From Sipunculus nudus (Eukaryota > Annelida > Sipuncula > Golfingiida > Sipunculidae), in the NCBI GenBank assembly GCA_026874595.1, contig CM049313.1, forward strand, positions 61,426,659-61,490,658: 64,000 nt of DNA, read 5' to 3'. Of this stretch, positions 51,080 through 63,075 are shown in pieces (position 1 is the first letter of the stretch; each line of letters starts with the position of its first letter). The notes under the pieces are model-generated. The model saw only the letters and a program-made list of their open reading frames with translations. It was not told where the DNA came from and did not search any database. A program made the translations under genes and the position numbers.

Positions 51080-54000
51080 ACAAGTGACCCAGGGGTCATG
51101 ACGCTCAGCTGACCAGGAAGACATTGACAAAAGTAATTTTATCATCTGAATGTCAAATTTGAATGAAATACTTTTTCCAAACTTGACCTTTTGTATAAAA
51201 TCATCCAATATTCATTGGGGTACTATGGAGCTCTGTAGCATGAAGGATATGGGTAACAGACACCTATTTTCAAGGTTTACAAGATGACTTTTCAGGGGTC
51301 TCCCAGCATGTCAAAAAATAAAATTCTAGGTCCAGATATTATGATTTGTGCCCTGTTAACAAAACCAAATGTTTATTCTGGGGGGTATTTCAAAGCCGCA
51401 TAGGATGAAGGATATGGGTAACAGAGATGTAATTTCAGGTGCACAAGGAGACTTTTCAGGGGCGTCCCAGCATATCAAGAAAGGAGATTCTAGGTCAAGT
51501 CATTATAATTTGTGCTCTGTTAACAGATGACCAAATCTTTATTCTGGGGAGTACTTCGGAGCCCCAGAGCATGAAGGATATGGGTAACAGGGACCTTATT
51601 TCAGTTTTCCATGTAGACCTTTTATGGGCTTCCCTGGAGGTGAGGACAGAAGATTCTAGGTCCAGTCATTATGATTTGTGCCCTGTTAATATATGACCAA
51701 ATCTTTATTCTGGGGGGTACTTCAGAGCCCCATAGCTCACAGAATATGGGTAACAGGGACCTTATTTCGGGTTTCCATGTAGACCTTTTATGGGCTTCCC
51801 TGGAGGTGAGGACAGAAGATTCTAGGTCCAGTCATTATGATTTGTGCCCTGTTTACAGATGACCAAATGTTTAAAGATCACAAAAGTAGAGAAAAAAAAT
51901 CGTAAAAAATAAAAAAAAATATAGGTGGCGCCACCAATCTCCAGAAATTGATGAAACACTCCATGATCAATATCCATGCAAAGAATCATGGTGATTAATG
52001 CATTAGTTGTTCAGATACTTGAGCTTTTGTATTAAATTTTGCATTATTCTGGGGGGTACTTCAGAACCCCATAGCTCGAAGAATATAGGTCACAGTGACC
52101 TAATTTCAGGTTTACAAGGAGAATTTCCATAGACCTCCCAGGATTTCAAGTAAGAAGATTCCCGGTCTAGCGGTTACGATTTGTGCCCTGTTAACAGACA
52201 GACGCCTGGATGGCCGGACGGACGACGGACAAAAGGTGATCCCTACAGCTCAGATGACTTTCAGTCAGCTGAGCTAAAAATTGAAAAAATACAGGTGGCG
52301 CCACCAGAATGCAGAAACTGATGAAACATTTCATGATCAATATCCATGCAAAGAATCATGGTGATCAATATAATATTTGTTCAGATACTTGAGCTTTTGT
52401 ATCAAATTTTCCATTATTCTGGGGGGTACTTCGGAGCCCCATAGCTCAGAGGTTATGGGTAACAGAGACCTAATTTCAAGTTTTTAAGGAAACTTTTCAT
52501 GGGCCTCTCAGCATGTCAAGAGAGAAGATTCTAGGTCCAGTTGTTACGATTTGTGCCATGTTAACAGATGACCGCATCTTATGAGGTCTCAAAAAAAGAG
52601 AAAAAAAATCGTAAAAATAAAAAAAATACAGGTGGCGCCACCATACTGCAGAAATTGATGACACATTCCATGATCAATATCCATGCAAAGAATCATGGTG
52701 ATCACTGCAATAGTTGTTTAGATACTTGAGCTTTTGTATCAAATTGTCCATTATTCTGAGGGATACTTCAGATGACTTACAGTCAGCTGAGCTAAAAACA
52801 CTTAATAGTCAATATCCATGCAAAGAATCATGATGATCTCCGTATTAGTTGTTCAGATACTTCAGCTTTTGTATCAAATTGTCCATTATTCTGAGGGATA
52901 CACCAGAGTCCTATAGCTTTAAGGATATGGGTAACAGAGACCTAATTTCAAGTTTCCACAGGCACTCTTCATGGGCCTCCTTGCATGACAAGAATGAAGT
53001 TTCTAGGTCCAGTTGTTGCAATTTGTACCCTCTTGATAGATAACATAGGTGGCGCCATCAGTCTGCAGGAACTGATGGAACATCTCATAATCAATATGTA
53101 TGCCAAAAATCATGACCATCAGTGATGTAGTTATTGAGATATTGAAGTTTTTGTATGAAATTTTTGACTACTCTGGGGGGGTACTTTGGGGCCCCATAGC
53201 TCGAAGGATATGGGTAACAGAGACCTAATTTCTGGTTTCCATGGAGACATTTCATAGGTCTTCTAGTGTGTTGAGAATGAAGATTCTAGGTCCAGTCGTT
53301 ACTATTTGTGCCATGCTAACAGATGACAGCATCCTTAAAGGTCTCAAAAATAGAGGAAAAAATCGTAAAAAATCGAACGATACAGGTGGCGCCACCAGTC
53401 TGCAGGAACAGATGACACATCTCATGATCAATAGTTATGCCACAAATCATGACCATCATTCAAGTAGTTAATGAGATATTGAAGTTTTTGTATGAAATTT
53501 TTTACTTTTCTTGGGGGTACTTTAGGGCTCCATAGCTCGAAGAATATGGGTAACAGAGACCTAATTTTGGTTTCCATGGAGACTTTTCATAGGTCTCTCA
53601 GTGTGTCGAGAATGAAGATTCTAGATCCAGTCGTTATGATTTGTGCCACGTTAACAGATGACAGCATCCTTAAAGGTCTCAAAAATAGAGGAAAAAATCG
53701 TAAAAAATCAAACAATACAGGTGGTGCCACAAGTCTGCAGGAACTGATGGAACATTTCATAATCAATATGTATGCCAAAAATCATGACCATCACTGATGT
53801 AGTTATTGAGATATTGAAGTTTTTGTATGAAAGTTTTGACTACTCTGGGGGGGGGGGGGGTACTTTGGGGCCCCATAGCTCGAAGGATATGGTTAACAGA
53901 GACCTAATTTCTGGTTTCAAAGGATATTTTTCATGGACCTCTCAGTGTGTCAAGAATGAAGATTCTAGGTCCAGTCGTTACGATTTGTGCCATGCTAACA

Positions 54001-55110
54001 GATGACAGCATCCTTAAAGGTCTCAAAAATAGAGGAAAAAATCGTAAAAAATCGAACAATAAAGGTGGCACCACCAGTCTGCAGGAAGTGATGACACATC
54101 TCATGATCAATAGTTATGCCACAAATCATGACCATCAGTCAAGTAGTTAATGAGATATTGAAGTTTTTGTATGAAATTTTTTACTTTTTTTGGGGGTACT
54201 TTGGGGCTCCATAGCTCGAAGAATATGGGTAACAGAGACCTAATTTCTGGTTTCCTTGGAGACTTTTCATAGGTCTCTCAGTGTGTCAAGAATGAAGATT
54301 CTAGGTCCAGTCTTTACGATTTGTGCCTTGTTAACAGATGTTTACATTTTGAAAGGTCTCAAAAATAGAGAAAAAAAATCGTAAAAAATCGAACGATAAA
54401 GGTGGTGCCACCAGTCTGCAGGAAGTGATGGATCATCTCATGATCAATATGTATGACAAAAATCATGACCATCAGTCAAGTATTTAATGAGATATTGAAG
54501 TTTTTGTTTGAAATTTTTTACTTTTCTGGGGGGTAGTTTGGGGCCCCATAGCTGGAAGGATATGGGTAACAAAGAACTAATTTCTGGTTTCTATGGAGAC
54601 TTTTCATAGGTCTCTCAGTGTGTTGAGAATAAAGATTCTAAGTCCAGTCATTACGATTTGTGCCTTGTTAACAGATGTTCACATTTTTAAAGGTCTCAAA
54701 AATAGAGAAAAAATTCGTAAAAAATCGAAAAATACAGATGGCGCCACCAGTCTTCAGGAACTGATGGAACCTCTCATGATCAATATGTATGCCAAAAATC
54801 ATGACCATCAGTCAAGTAGTTAATGAGATATTGAAGTTTTTGTATGAAATTTTGGACTTTTCTGGGGGGTACTTTGGGGCCCCATAGCTCGAAGGATACG
54901 GGTAACAGAGACCTAATTTCTGGTTTCCAAGGAGATTTTTCATGGACCTCCCAGGATGTCAAGTTAGAAGATTCCAGTTCTAGCGGTTACGATTTGTGCC
55001 TGGTTAACGGACAGACAGACGGACAGACGGACAGACAGACAGACAGACAGACGGACGACGGACAAAGAGTGATCGCTATAGCTCAGATGACTTTCAGTCA
55101 GCTGAGCTAA
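51080..55110 (+). mobile_element. Family X element, copy 2 (long tandem array)
   Basis: Starts ACAAGTGACCCAGGGGTCAT and GCTCAGCTGAC. Core palindromes at 51924, 52294, 52631, 53048, 53385, 53720, 54064, 54401 and 54737, mostly 335-344 bp apart. Ends with a GACAGACGG microsatellite and TAGCTCAGATGACTTTCAGT, CAGCTGAGCTA. Complete or partial end modules also occur inside, at 52200-52276 and 52768-52796. Confidence 0.75.
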
Positions 55111-55543
55111 AAATGATACTGACTTTCCTCTTTATTAATTAAATCTATATTCACATTACATATCGCTACTAGGAACGAGGTACATTCACGTCTATATCCC
55201 ATATATGTGTGAGTGTGTATATATCACACTTATTCGCTTTATGATACTGTGAAACCCAGGGCTGCAGGCGGACACCCCTCTGGGGCGGGCAACCCGCCTA
55301 ACGGACACTTTTTGGGCCGGCGGAGCATTTTTACTACTTAAAGAACCCCATAAAGGCCCGGCCACACCGAACGCTGCGCCGCGCTGCAAAGGGCTGCAAA
55401 TAAACGGATGAGCATTTTTTGCGGCGCTGCAAAGCGGAGAAAGTTGAACTTTTTTTAGCTTTGTTTTGCAGGGCTGCACAGCAAAAATATTTGCATACTG
55501 AAAATATTCTGTATGGATGCTTTTCTTTTATATCGAATGAAAT

Positions 55544-55599
<56 letters not shown>

Positions 55600-55871
55600 A
55601 ATGAATTTATATTCACATACATATATGAAACTGTGTAATTACATGACACAAAAAAATACAGCTAATGATCTTTCTCATCAAATGCAATAAAAATGTTTGT
55701 GCGGGTGGGGGGGGGGGGATGCAGAGGGCTCAAAGAAGATCGAGATTTTGGTAGTTTTAATTAAATAGATTTTGATAATTAAAATCAACTGGTCTATTTA
55801 TTTATTTAATATTAAGCTTAAGCTGCTCAACTTGGGTGCGTAGTATACGGAATATGTGGTATATTAAAATG

Positions 55872-55935
<64 letters not shown>

Positions 55936-55936
55936 A
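55544..55936. repeat. CT then TA dinucleotide repeats
   Basis: CT at 55544-55597 and TA at 55873-55936, within the hAT-like element. Confidence 0.9.
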
Positions 55937-56077
55937 AACAAGAAACAGATCATTTATTAAGAAATGAAATACAAAGAGAAATGAAGCGTATCGTGAATAC
56001 GTATCGGTATCGAATTAACTGTATCGCAATACGTATTGTACCGGAGTAGGCGGACCGATACCCAGCTCTAGTATGGG

Positions 56078-56579
56078 CACAGGCGCTTGAATTGCTATTA
56101 GTGTCGATTTTGGTTAAATTTGTTACTTTTCTGGGTTATTTCCTTATAACTATTACATTTTCCCAACGTTTTTCACATTATATGGTCCATCTCTTTATTA
56201 TTTACTGAGATAGGCTGGCAAGAAGCCCCCTTTGTCAGACCCGGCAGCCATGGCACATCGGTTTCAGGCTACATTTGGAGTACGTGCGTGATTGGCTTAA
56301 CCATTGTTACGTCAGCGGTGTCACAATCTGAAGACTCCAGTGGTAGACATGTCAAACAATCAGAAAGTGCGTCCTCGGTTGCTATGCCATGGCTGTCGGT
56401 TCTAACAATGGTGGCTTCTTGCCAGCCTATCTAAAATATTAAGTATATAATAAAGAGATAGACCATATAGTGCGAAAAACGCTAGGTAAATGTCAGATAA
56501 GTAATAGCTATAATGAAATGAAACAGAAAAGTAACAAATTTAACCGAAATCTACACTTATAGCAATTCAAGCGCCTGTG
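56078..56579. mobile_element. Long-TIR MITE F2 (502 bp)
   Basis: CACAGGCGCTTGAATTGCTA at the left is matched by TAGCAATTCAAGCGCCTGTG at the right; the arms pair for about 150 bp or more through GGCTGGCAAGAAGCC and its complement. Flanked by GTATGGG and GTATGGA. Confidence 0.7.
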
Positions 56580-58192
56580 GTATGGACTAGTGCCAGGTAA
56601 GACATTATTATTCACACGGTAGTCGGAGGAATGGCTCCTGCAACCTATGGCCTAGAATTTTTTATACTCTCTCCATTGAAGTAAAAAAAAAGTATCCCAG
56701 AAAACCTGCCGACATGGGTTCTGGTATACAGAATACACATGTTCTGTTCGGCAGTGCTCTGCCAAATTATGTAAATTTTGTGCTTGTAAGATGATCGACG
56801 GTTTACCACGCCATAAGTCATTTGATTGTTTTGCTCGTTAGTCCAATGCTTATGAATGAATATGCGATTAAGGCCACATAGAGTTCTTGGATAGGTCAAT
56901 TAAATGTGGTGTGCCTTCAGGTTCGGTTCCAAGGCTTGTTTTGTATACCTCGTACACAGCTCCATTGGGTTACATATGTCGATCCCATCGACTTTCTCTA
57001 ATATGCATGGTGTGCTGATGATACTCAGTAATACATATCTTTTAAACCATCAGCACATATTGATATGACTGATGCAAATGAAACCTAAGAAAACTGTGTT
57101 AAGCTGTGTGTCCACTTATGCGATACGGATACGGATGCGGATGCGGACGCGTTTTAAATCGCGCACATGGAATAAAGAAGGGGTGTGTCCACTTATGCGG
57201 TGCGGAGTCGTAATGAATATTATAATAGTCTGGTCTTAGGGCACATCACTATCACAGGATTTCATCACATAAATGCAAGAGCTTCACTGGCTGAATATCA
57301 GGGAGATAGGATGCCTTAAAGACTTAGTTTTCTATAGATATAAAAATATATATGCAAATATTTGCATTCATTATTAGATTATAATCGAAGAATGATAAAA
57401 GCTACAAGTTTTGAAGGCTAACTTAAAGCTAGTGAAAAAAGTCGTTTCAGTAACATATGCAAAACTCTGGAAAGACATTCCACTATATGTAAAAAAAAAA
57501 AAACCAGGAAATTTTTGGCATTTATTAAAGCCAGTTTGACAAGGGATCCATGGGTCACGGTGCTCAGCTGATCGTGACTGGACTATAAATGTTTCTCCAT
57601 TGTGATACTATATCGAGTCGATAAAGCTTATGAATATCATGGACATGTTGGGCTATTATAAAGGAATGTAATGTAATATGTGAGTAATTGATAAATGAAA
57701 TAACCTGACTGACGGATTAATAGAGTAAAATATAGTGGTTTATTTTTTATCAATTTAGGAGGGGTTGAAAATTGCGATATATATGATTATATATGAATGC
57801 AATAACAGCAGTAATAAGCAGTAGTAGAATGAAGATAAAGCTATTTGTTGAAGGATCTATAGTGCATGGAAGTCTGCAAGATTTCAATTTGACTGATATG
57901 ATGTTATGATTTACTATGCTGGTGAGGGGATTTATGAATTTGTGAATGTACGACACAATATCTCTTCAGTCTTGACAAGGTACATTATTGTGATGCCCAC
58001 TATGTCTACATATTACACAATACTGACATAATATCTGGCCTGTTCATAGGTACCTATGGACAAATAGTTCTACAAAATATTAAAGTATGAATATATCTGA
58101 TTCATCTTGTTCTTGTTTACTGAGGCTTACATCGGGATGGGGTTTGGAGAAGGGAACAGTGAGGGCAGCAAGGAGGTGGATGTAGAGAGAAA

Positions 58193-58195
<3 letters not shown>

Positions 58196-58228
<33 letters not shown>

Positions 58229-59220
58229 AAGTTACAGAGAGAGCGGATGAAGCATTCAACAGTACTTAAACACCTGGAAGGTTAACACCTAAAATATTAT
58301 GAAATTTAGATAGAGTTTGAGAGAAAGAGGTAATCTGGCCATGGTTGGTTGATATGATTGAAGAAATTGTTGCAAATAATATTTTTGAGATCCGACCATG
58401 TGTTTCCATAGGGTACCTTTTTGATAAACTGTTGACAGTTCAACGGTTTACACATTTGTCTAATGAGATCCAATTATTTTAATACACCTATTTTTCTATT
58501 TGATCATATGTATACAGTACCCATAGGGTCCCCACTTAACAGGTGGAAGGATTGATGGGGGGAGGGGGTTATGATGGGAGGTACAACGCCTTAGTCTCTC
58601 TGTATATATTATCTTTAAAATTTTATTAAATCTTATTAAATTTTATGGAATAGCAATAGAACTATTGTTCACAATGCCAAAGAGCATGGGTGGGGGGGGG
58701 GGGAAGGGGATGGTGAGAGTTACAGCACCCTTTCATATTCATACAGGATATGAAATTTAATTCAAGTGCTTACAGGGAAAAAGTTTTTTCATAATTATTA
58801 AATATTTACGCAGGCAGAAAGGTGGAGAAACAAAGCAAATCATTTTAATTCTTATTTTACTGAACCAGGAAAAATTAACAATACTTGCCGTAATTCTTTT
58901 TTATCAAATCTTATTAAATTTTATGGAATAGCAATAGAACTATTGTTCACAGTGCCAAAGAGCAAGGACTCTATGGGGTGGGGGGAAGGGGATGGTGGGA
59001 GTTACAGCACCCTTGAATATTCATACAGGATATGAAATTTAATTCAAGTGCTTACAGGGAAAAAGTTTTTTCATAATTATTAAATATTTACGCAGGCAGA
59101 AAGGTGGAGAAACAAAGCAAATCATTTTAATTCCCATTCTACTGAACAAGGAAAAATTAACAATATTTGCCTTAATTCATTTTTTCCAGGTTGAAAAATG
59201 TAACTACACATTTACAGTAT

Positions 59221-59276
<56 letters not shown>

Positions 59277-59394
59277 AATTATATGAATATTTCAGTTGAT
59301 TCACATTTCTAAATTGCTTCAACATTCATAGCTAATTAATCTTGTTTATAGAACCTGTCAACAGAATGGGGTGCAGGGAGGATGGGAGGCTTAA

Positions 59395-59444
<50 letters not shown>

Positions 59445-59475
59445 AAGCAAGAGAAAGTGAGCTAGACTGTCATGA

Positions 59476-59515
<40 letters not shown>

Positions 59516-59530
59516 CTAGACTGCCAGAGA
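58196..59530. repeat. GA and TA dinucleotide repeats in Z copy 3
   Basis: GA at 58196-58227, TA at 59223-59277, GA at 59399-59443 and 59477-59514. Arg-Glu open frames here are artefacts of GA. Confidence 0.9.
58631..59185 (+). repeat. 278-bp direct duplication
   Basis: The block beginning TCTTATTAAATTTTATGG at 58631 is repeated at 58909 with few changes, including the GGCAGAAAGGTGGAGAAACA segment. Main difference: the G-tract and a short insertion CAAGGACTCTATGG. Confidence 0.85.
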
Positions 59531-62227
59531 GAGAGAGAGGCTCTCTGGTAATTACTGCCTGACCCAGCTTGACCCAGACAATCACAGGCAGTAGCTAGGT
59601 CAGAAGTTGAACCTGTTATGTAACACTTCTTCGGAGCACACATTTCACTGACTTGATGAAAACAAGACATGGTGCTTGAAAACTTGAATGGCATCTACAG
59701 TTTTTGATCAATTGGTTTCAAATTTCAGATTTTAACAGATGAAATGCTTATGTGTACATGCTGTGAAAATTAAATCCACAGCAACAGTAACAGGAAATTA
59801 ATGTCCACTGTAAGTCATGTTAATTATCATGCATGCTTTTTACAAAGGAGTTAACTGTTATTCAATAATTTCAAGTTGTCCATAGCCAAAAGTACCACTA
59901 GCACAAATGATATGAGAGTTAAACTATTCATTAAAAATTAATTGTAATTATTGGGCAAAATATAATTTTAATTAAAAAATATTAACAGTAACATCTGAAA
60001 AGATTTCTTTAAATAATATAATTGAAATAAATGATTATTAAAATAATATTATAAAATATATTCATGAATGCATGAATTAATACATTTTGAAAGTATTTGC
60101 ACACAAATTCTTTCTTTTTACCTGTATTAGTATTTGTATTAATTTTCATTATCGAACTATTGAATTTTTTTTTAATCATATTTGAATACAATTATAAAGT
60201 TTTCACTCAATGTCTCATATTTATTCAGTTTCAGTCGAACAAAACTGTTGAGAATCCAGGATATATAAATTTCACAAATTTAAATAATGATTGTAACCAC
60301 CTGGTTTTATGGCTTAAATTTATAAAAAAAAATATTATATTCACTCTTTAATACTTTCACATCACTGTCAAGACACTTATGACAATTATTAACATTATAG
60401 ACATCATAATAAGAACTTGTCTTTAAGATCTGATTTTTTTATCACATTTGAATTTTTTTTTAATATGTATCGGAAATAAAAGAAAATAATCTCAGCTATG
60501 AAACTAATACATGTGTTAAAAATAACCCAAGGATCAAAACAAACCATTATATTATACAAGGAGCAAACTGGAGTTGGGAATGTTTAATTTTATTAACTGA
60601 AATAAATTTATCATAAATATAAATTTTGATTATTTACCCAGTATCATGTAACAACTGATACAGCCATGAGTCATAATGTTATTAGTCAAACATATTGACA
60701 TCTTTAATGAGCACTTGTCTGAGTAATTTTTTTTTTAATTTTTGACATTTAATTTTTTTTTTAATTTTGTAATTAAATATAAACCAACAAATTAAACACC
60801 TGGAAAGGACCTGGAAATGTAGATTAACTTAATATGATCGACTGCATTCTTGTCTATCATTAACTTGCTTCACATAATCCCTTATAGTAAACAACAATTT
60901 TATTTAATTATTTAATTTTCATTTTTATTATTGAAATTAAAAAATTCCCAATGGTGACTGCAAGGTGTCATTTGAAATATATTTTCAGCAATCCATGAAA
61001 GATCCATAAAACATCAGTAATTGCAAGGTCCCTGTTACTCATTAACAATGAAATTCCTTTTCCATTTATTTTTCTTAAAGTTGTTATTATAAACCAATAA
61101 TCTTTTTTTAATTATTGTTTATGGTTATGTTTTTGGCCAAAACAATTACAAGAGGAGGGGGGTTGAACAGCTATATCCAGCTGAAGACACCCAAGAGCTG
61201 ACTGGCTGCAGTATATGCCTCGCTTCAAGCATAAAAGGTCAATATGGGGACATACAGAGGGGCTTCAGTGCAGCCTAGGTGTGACATGGTCTCATAAAAC
61301 TGTAATAAAAGCTACAGTTTTTGGTCAATTCCTTTCAATTTCAGAATTTAGAAGCTGAAATCCTTACGTGTGCATGATATGAAAATTAAATCAACAGTGC
61401 TTACAGGGAAAAAAACATGCCATGCCCAAATTTTGGCAAAATTTTAGGAACTGATTTTATATTTATGCAAATAACTTATAAAATTTGAAAAATTCAGATC
61501 TAATTTTCGGTATACAATTGAATCTTGATTAAATGGAGTTATATCCCTGAAAAAAAAAAAGTCTCTTGCTTAAGCAATTCTTATGTTAAGTGAGTAAATA
61601 TAATTCCTGATTTTTTATGAGGTGCATTATGTTCGGGCCCATTACTTCAAAAAATTACGCAATACTGACTTAATTTTTGGTATGTACATAGAAAATGTAT
61701 GGAAGAATATGCATATTCACTAGGATCAAATTCAGATCAGTGGTTTTGATTTACGGCAGTCTTATAGTGTAACATTGTTTTTTCTTATGGAAAATAGAGG
61801 TTTTTCCTTAATATCTCAAAGGAACGGAGTCCTAATGACCCAATTTTCGGTATGGTAGGAGATTTTGGGGAGATCTAACTGTATGCCGAATTTCGTATTC
61901 GTAGGTCTAACGGTTTTAAAACGTGCCAGTTTAACAGACGAACGGACGGACAGCCGACGGACAAAGGACCACGACTATTGCTCAGATGACTTATAGTCAG
62001 CTGAGCTAATAAAAAAAACTTTTGCAGGGCTTATAATCTATAGAACAGGTTTTAAATGTATGACATAACACTATGTGATACCTTATATTTTTAATTTTGA
62101 AATATATATTTATCCTCTATTTTATGTATAATTATAGTGCTGACTGATGTATTCACAGTGTGTAAAGTGCTTATGATATGATTCAATGCATATAATGAGT
62201 GCAACATGAGCGCTATTTATTTATTAA

Positions 62228-62231
<4 letters not shown>

Positions 62232-62310
<79 letters not shown>

Positions 62311-62385
62311 ATATATACATATATATAGAGAGAGAGAGAGAAAGAGAGAGAGGGGAGAGAGAGAGAGAGAAAGAGAAAGAGAGAC
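62232..62385. repeat. TA then GA repeats
   Basis: TA run with TACA interruptions at 62232-62326, followed by GA to about 62385. Confidence 0.9.
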
Positions 62386-63075
62386 CTCCACCTCTCTTTC
62401 ACTATATAATCAGTGGAGTGACCAATTCACACCTCTAGGATAAAGTAGATTGTCCTATGGATCAATCAGGACACCGGGGGGGGGGGGGGTCACCGAGTTT
62501 CAAATGCCTGTATGACACATTCGAGAAAGGCATAGTAGGCTAGCCTGGCGGATATGCCTGCTTCTCATTAGGGTGCCACTAGGGTGCCACGCGTATCAAA
62601 ACATTTTAGCAGTACCCGCCGCGATTTCATCGTCATGTTTAACCTATAGATATTTCGATCCTTCGGTCATTAAAAACCTAAATCGATGTGTTGTTTTATT
62701 TTATCTATGGGAGAAATCCTACATGGCCCATCTGTTGCAGTTATGGTATTATTAAATCCGTCAACAGATCCAACATATATAGGAGTTAGGACGATATAGG
62801 GTCCAATAATGGACTAAAGTTTTTGGAACCCATCTCAAGGGAAAAATTCGTGTCATTTAAATGAGCAGTCATAGCCTGGTCTAAAAGAATATTCGTCTAA
62901 GAATATTCACACATTTTTAATAAATAATTTTTCGTAACCGGAGCGTTTCCACATACACCAAAGATAAGTGTTACACACAGTTTATAATCATTATACCCTG
63001 TTCACATGTGGAATCACATCGTATGAGGGCTACAGTATGAAGGAAGTTATTTAGAGAAAAAGAACCAACACTTAC

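Larger units (their letters stand above)
50802..56070. mobile_element. hAT-like non-autonomous element (5.27 kb with insert)
   Basis: Left end TAGGGCTGTATCAATATATC, right end GATACCCAGCTCTA, inverted and of hAT type. Flanked by GTATGGAC (50794-50801) and GTATGGGC (56071-56078), an 8-bp duplication with one change. Subterminal GTATCGATACG-type words at both ends. Without the X array it would be about 1.2 kb; no transposase seen. Confidence 0.7.
50422..56897. mobile_element. TIR element R, copy 2, opened by later insertions
   Basis: Left part 50422-50693, right part from about 56590 to 56897; joined, they match R copy 1 in order. Ends GACCTATCCA and TGGATAGGTC are inverted. The 5.9 kb between is a stack of later insertions. 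Confidence 0.7.
57539..62009 (+). mobile_element. Family Z element, copy 3 (most complete)
   Basis: Begins ACAAGGGATCCATGGGTCAC and GCTCAGCTGA. 3' 700 bp as in copies 1 and 2, then GACGGACGGACAG and TAGTCAGCTGAGCTAA. The interior is AT-rich with GA and TA repeats and a 278-bp direct duplication. No transposase frame. Confidence 0.7.

Noticed and set aside
51439-54005. Many plus-strand frames with METFHRSLSV or SSKDMGNRDLISGF
   Set aside because: Products of the family X unit. Frames are broken in most units and no gene-like conservation is visible.
59342-59551. Arg-Glu-rich frame
   Set aside because: Translation of a GA microsatellite.
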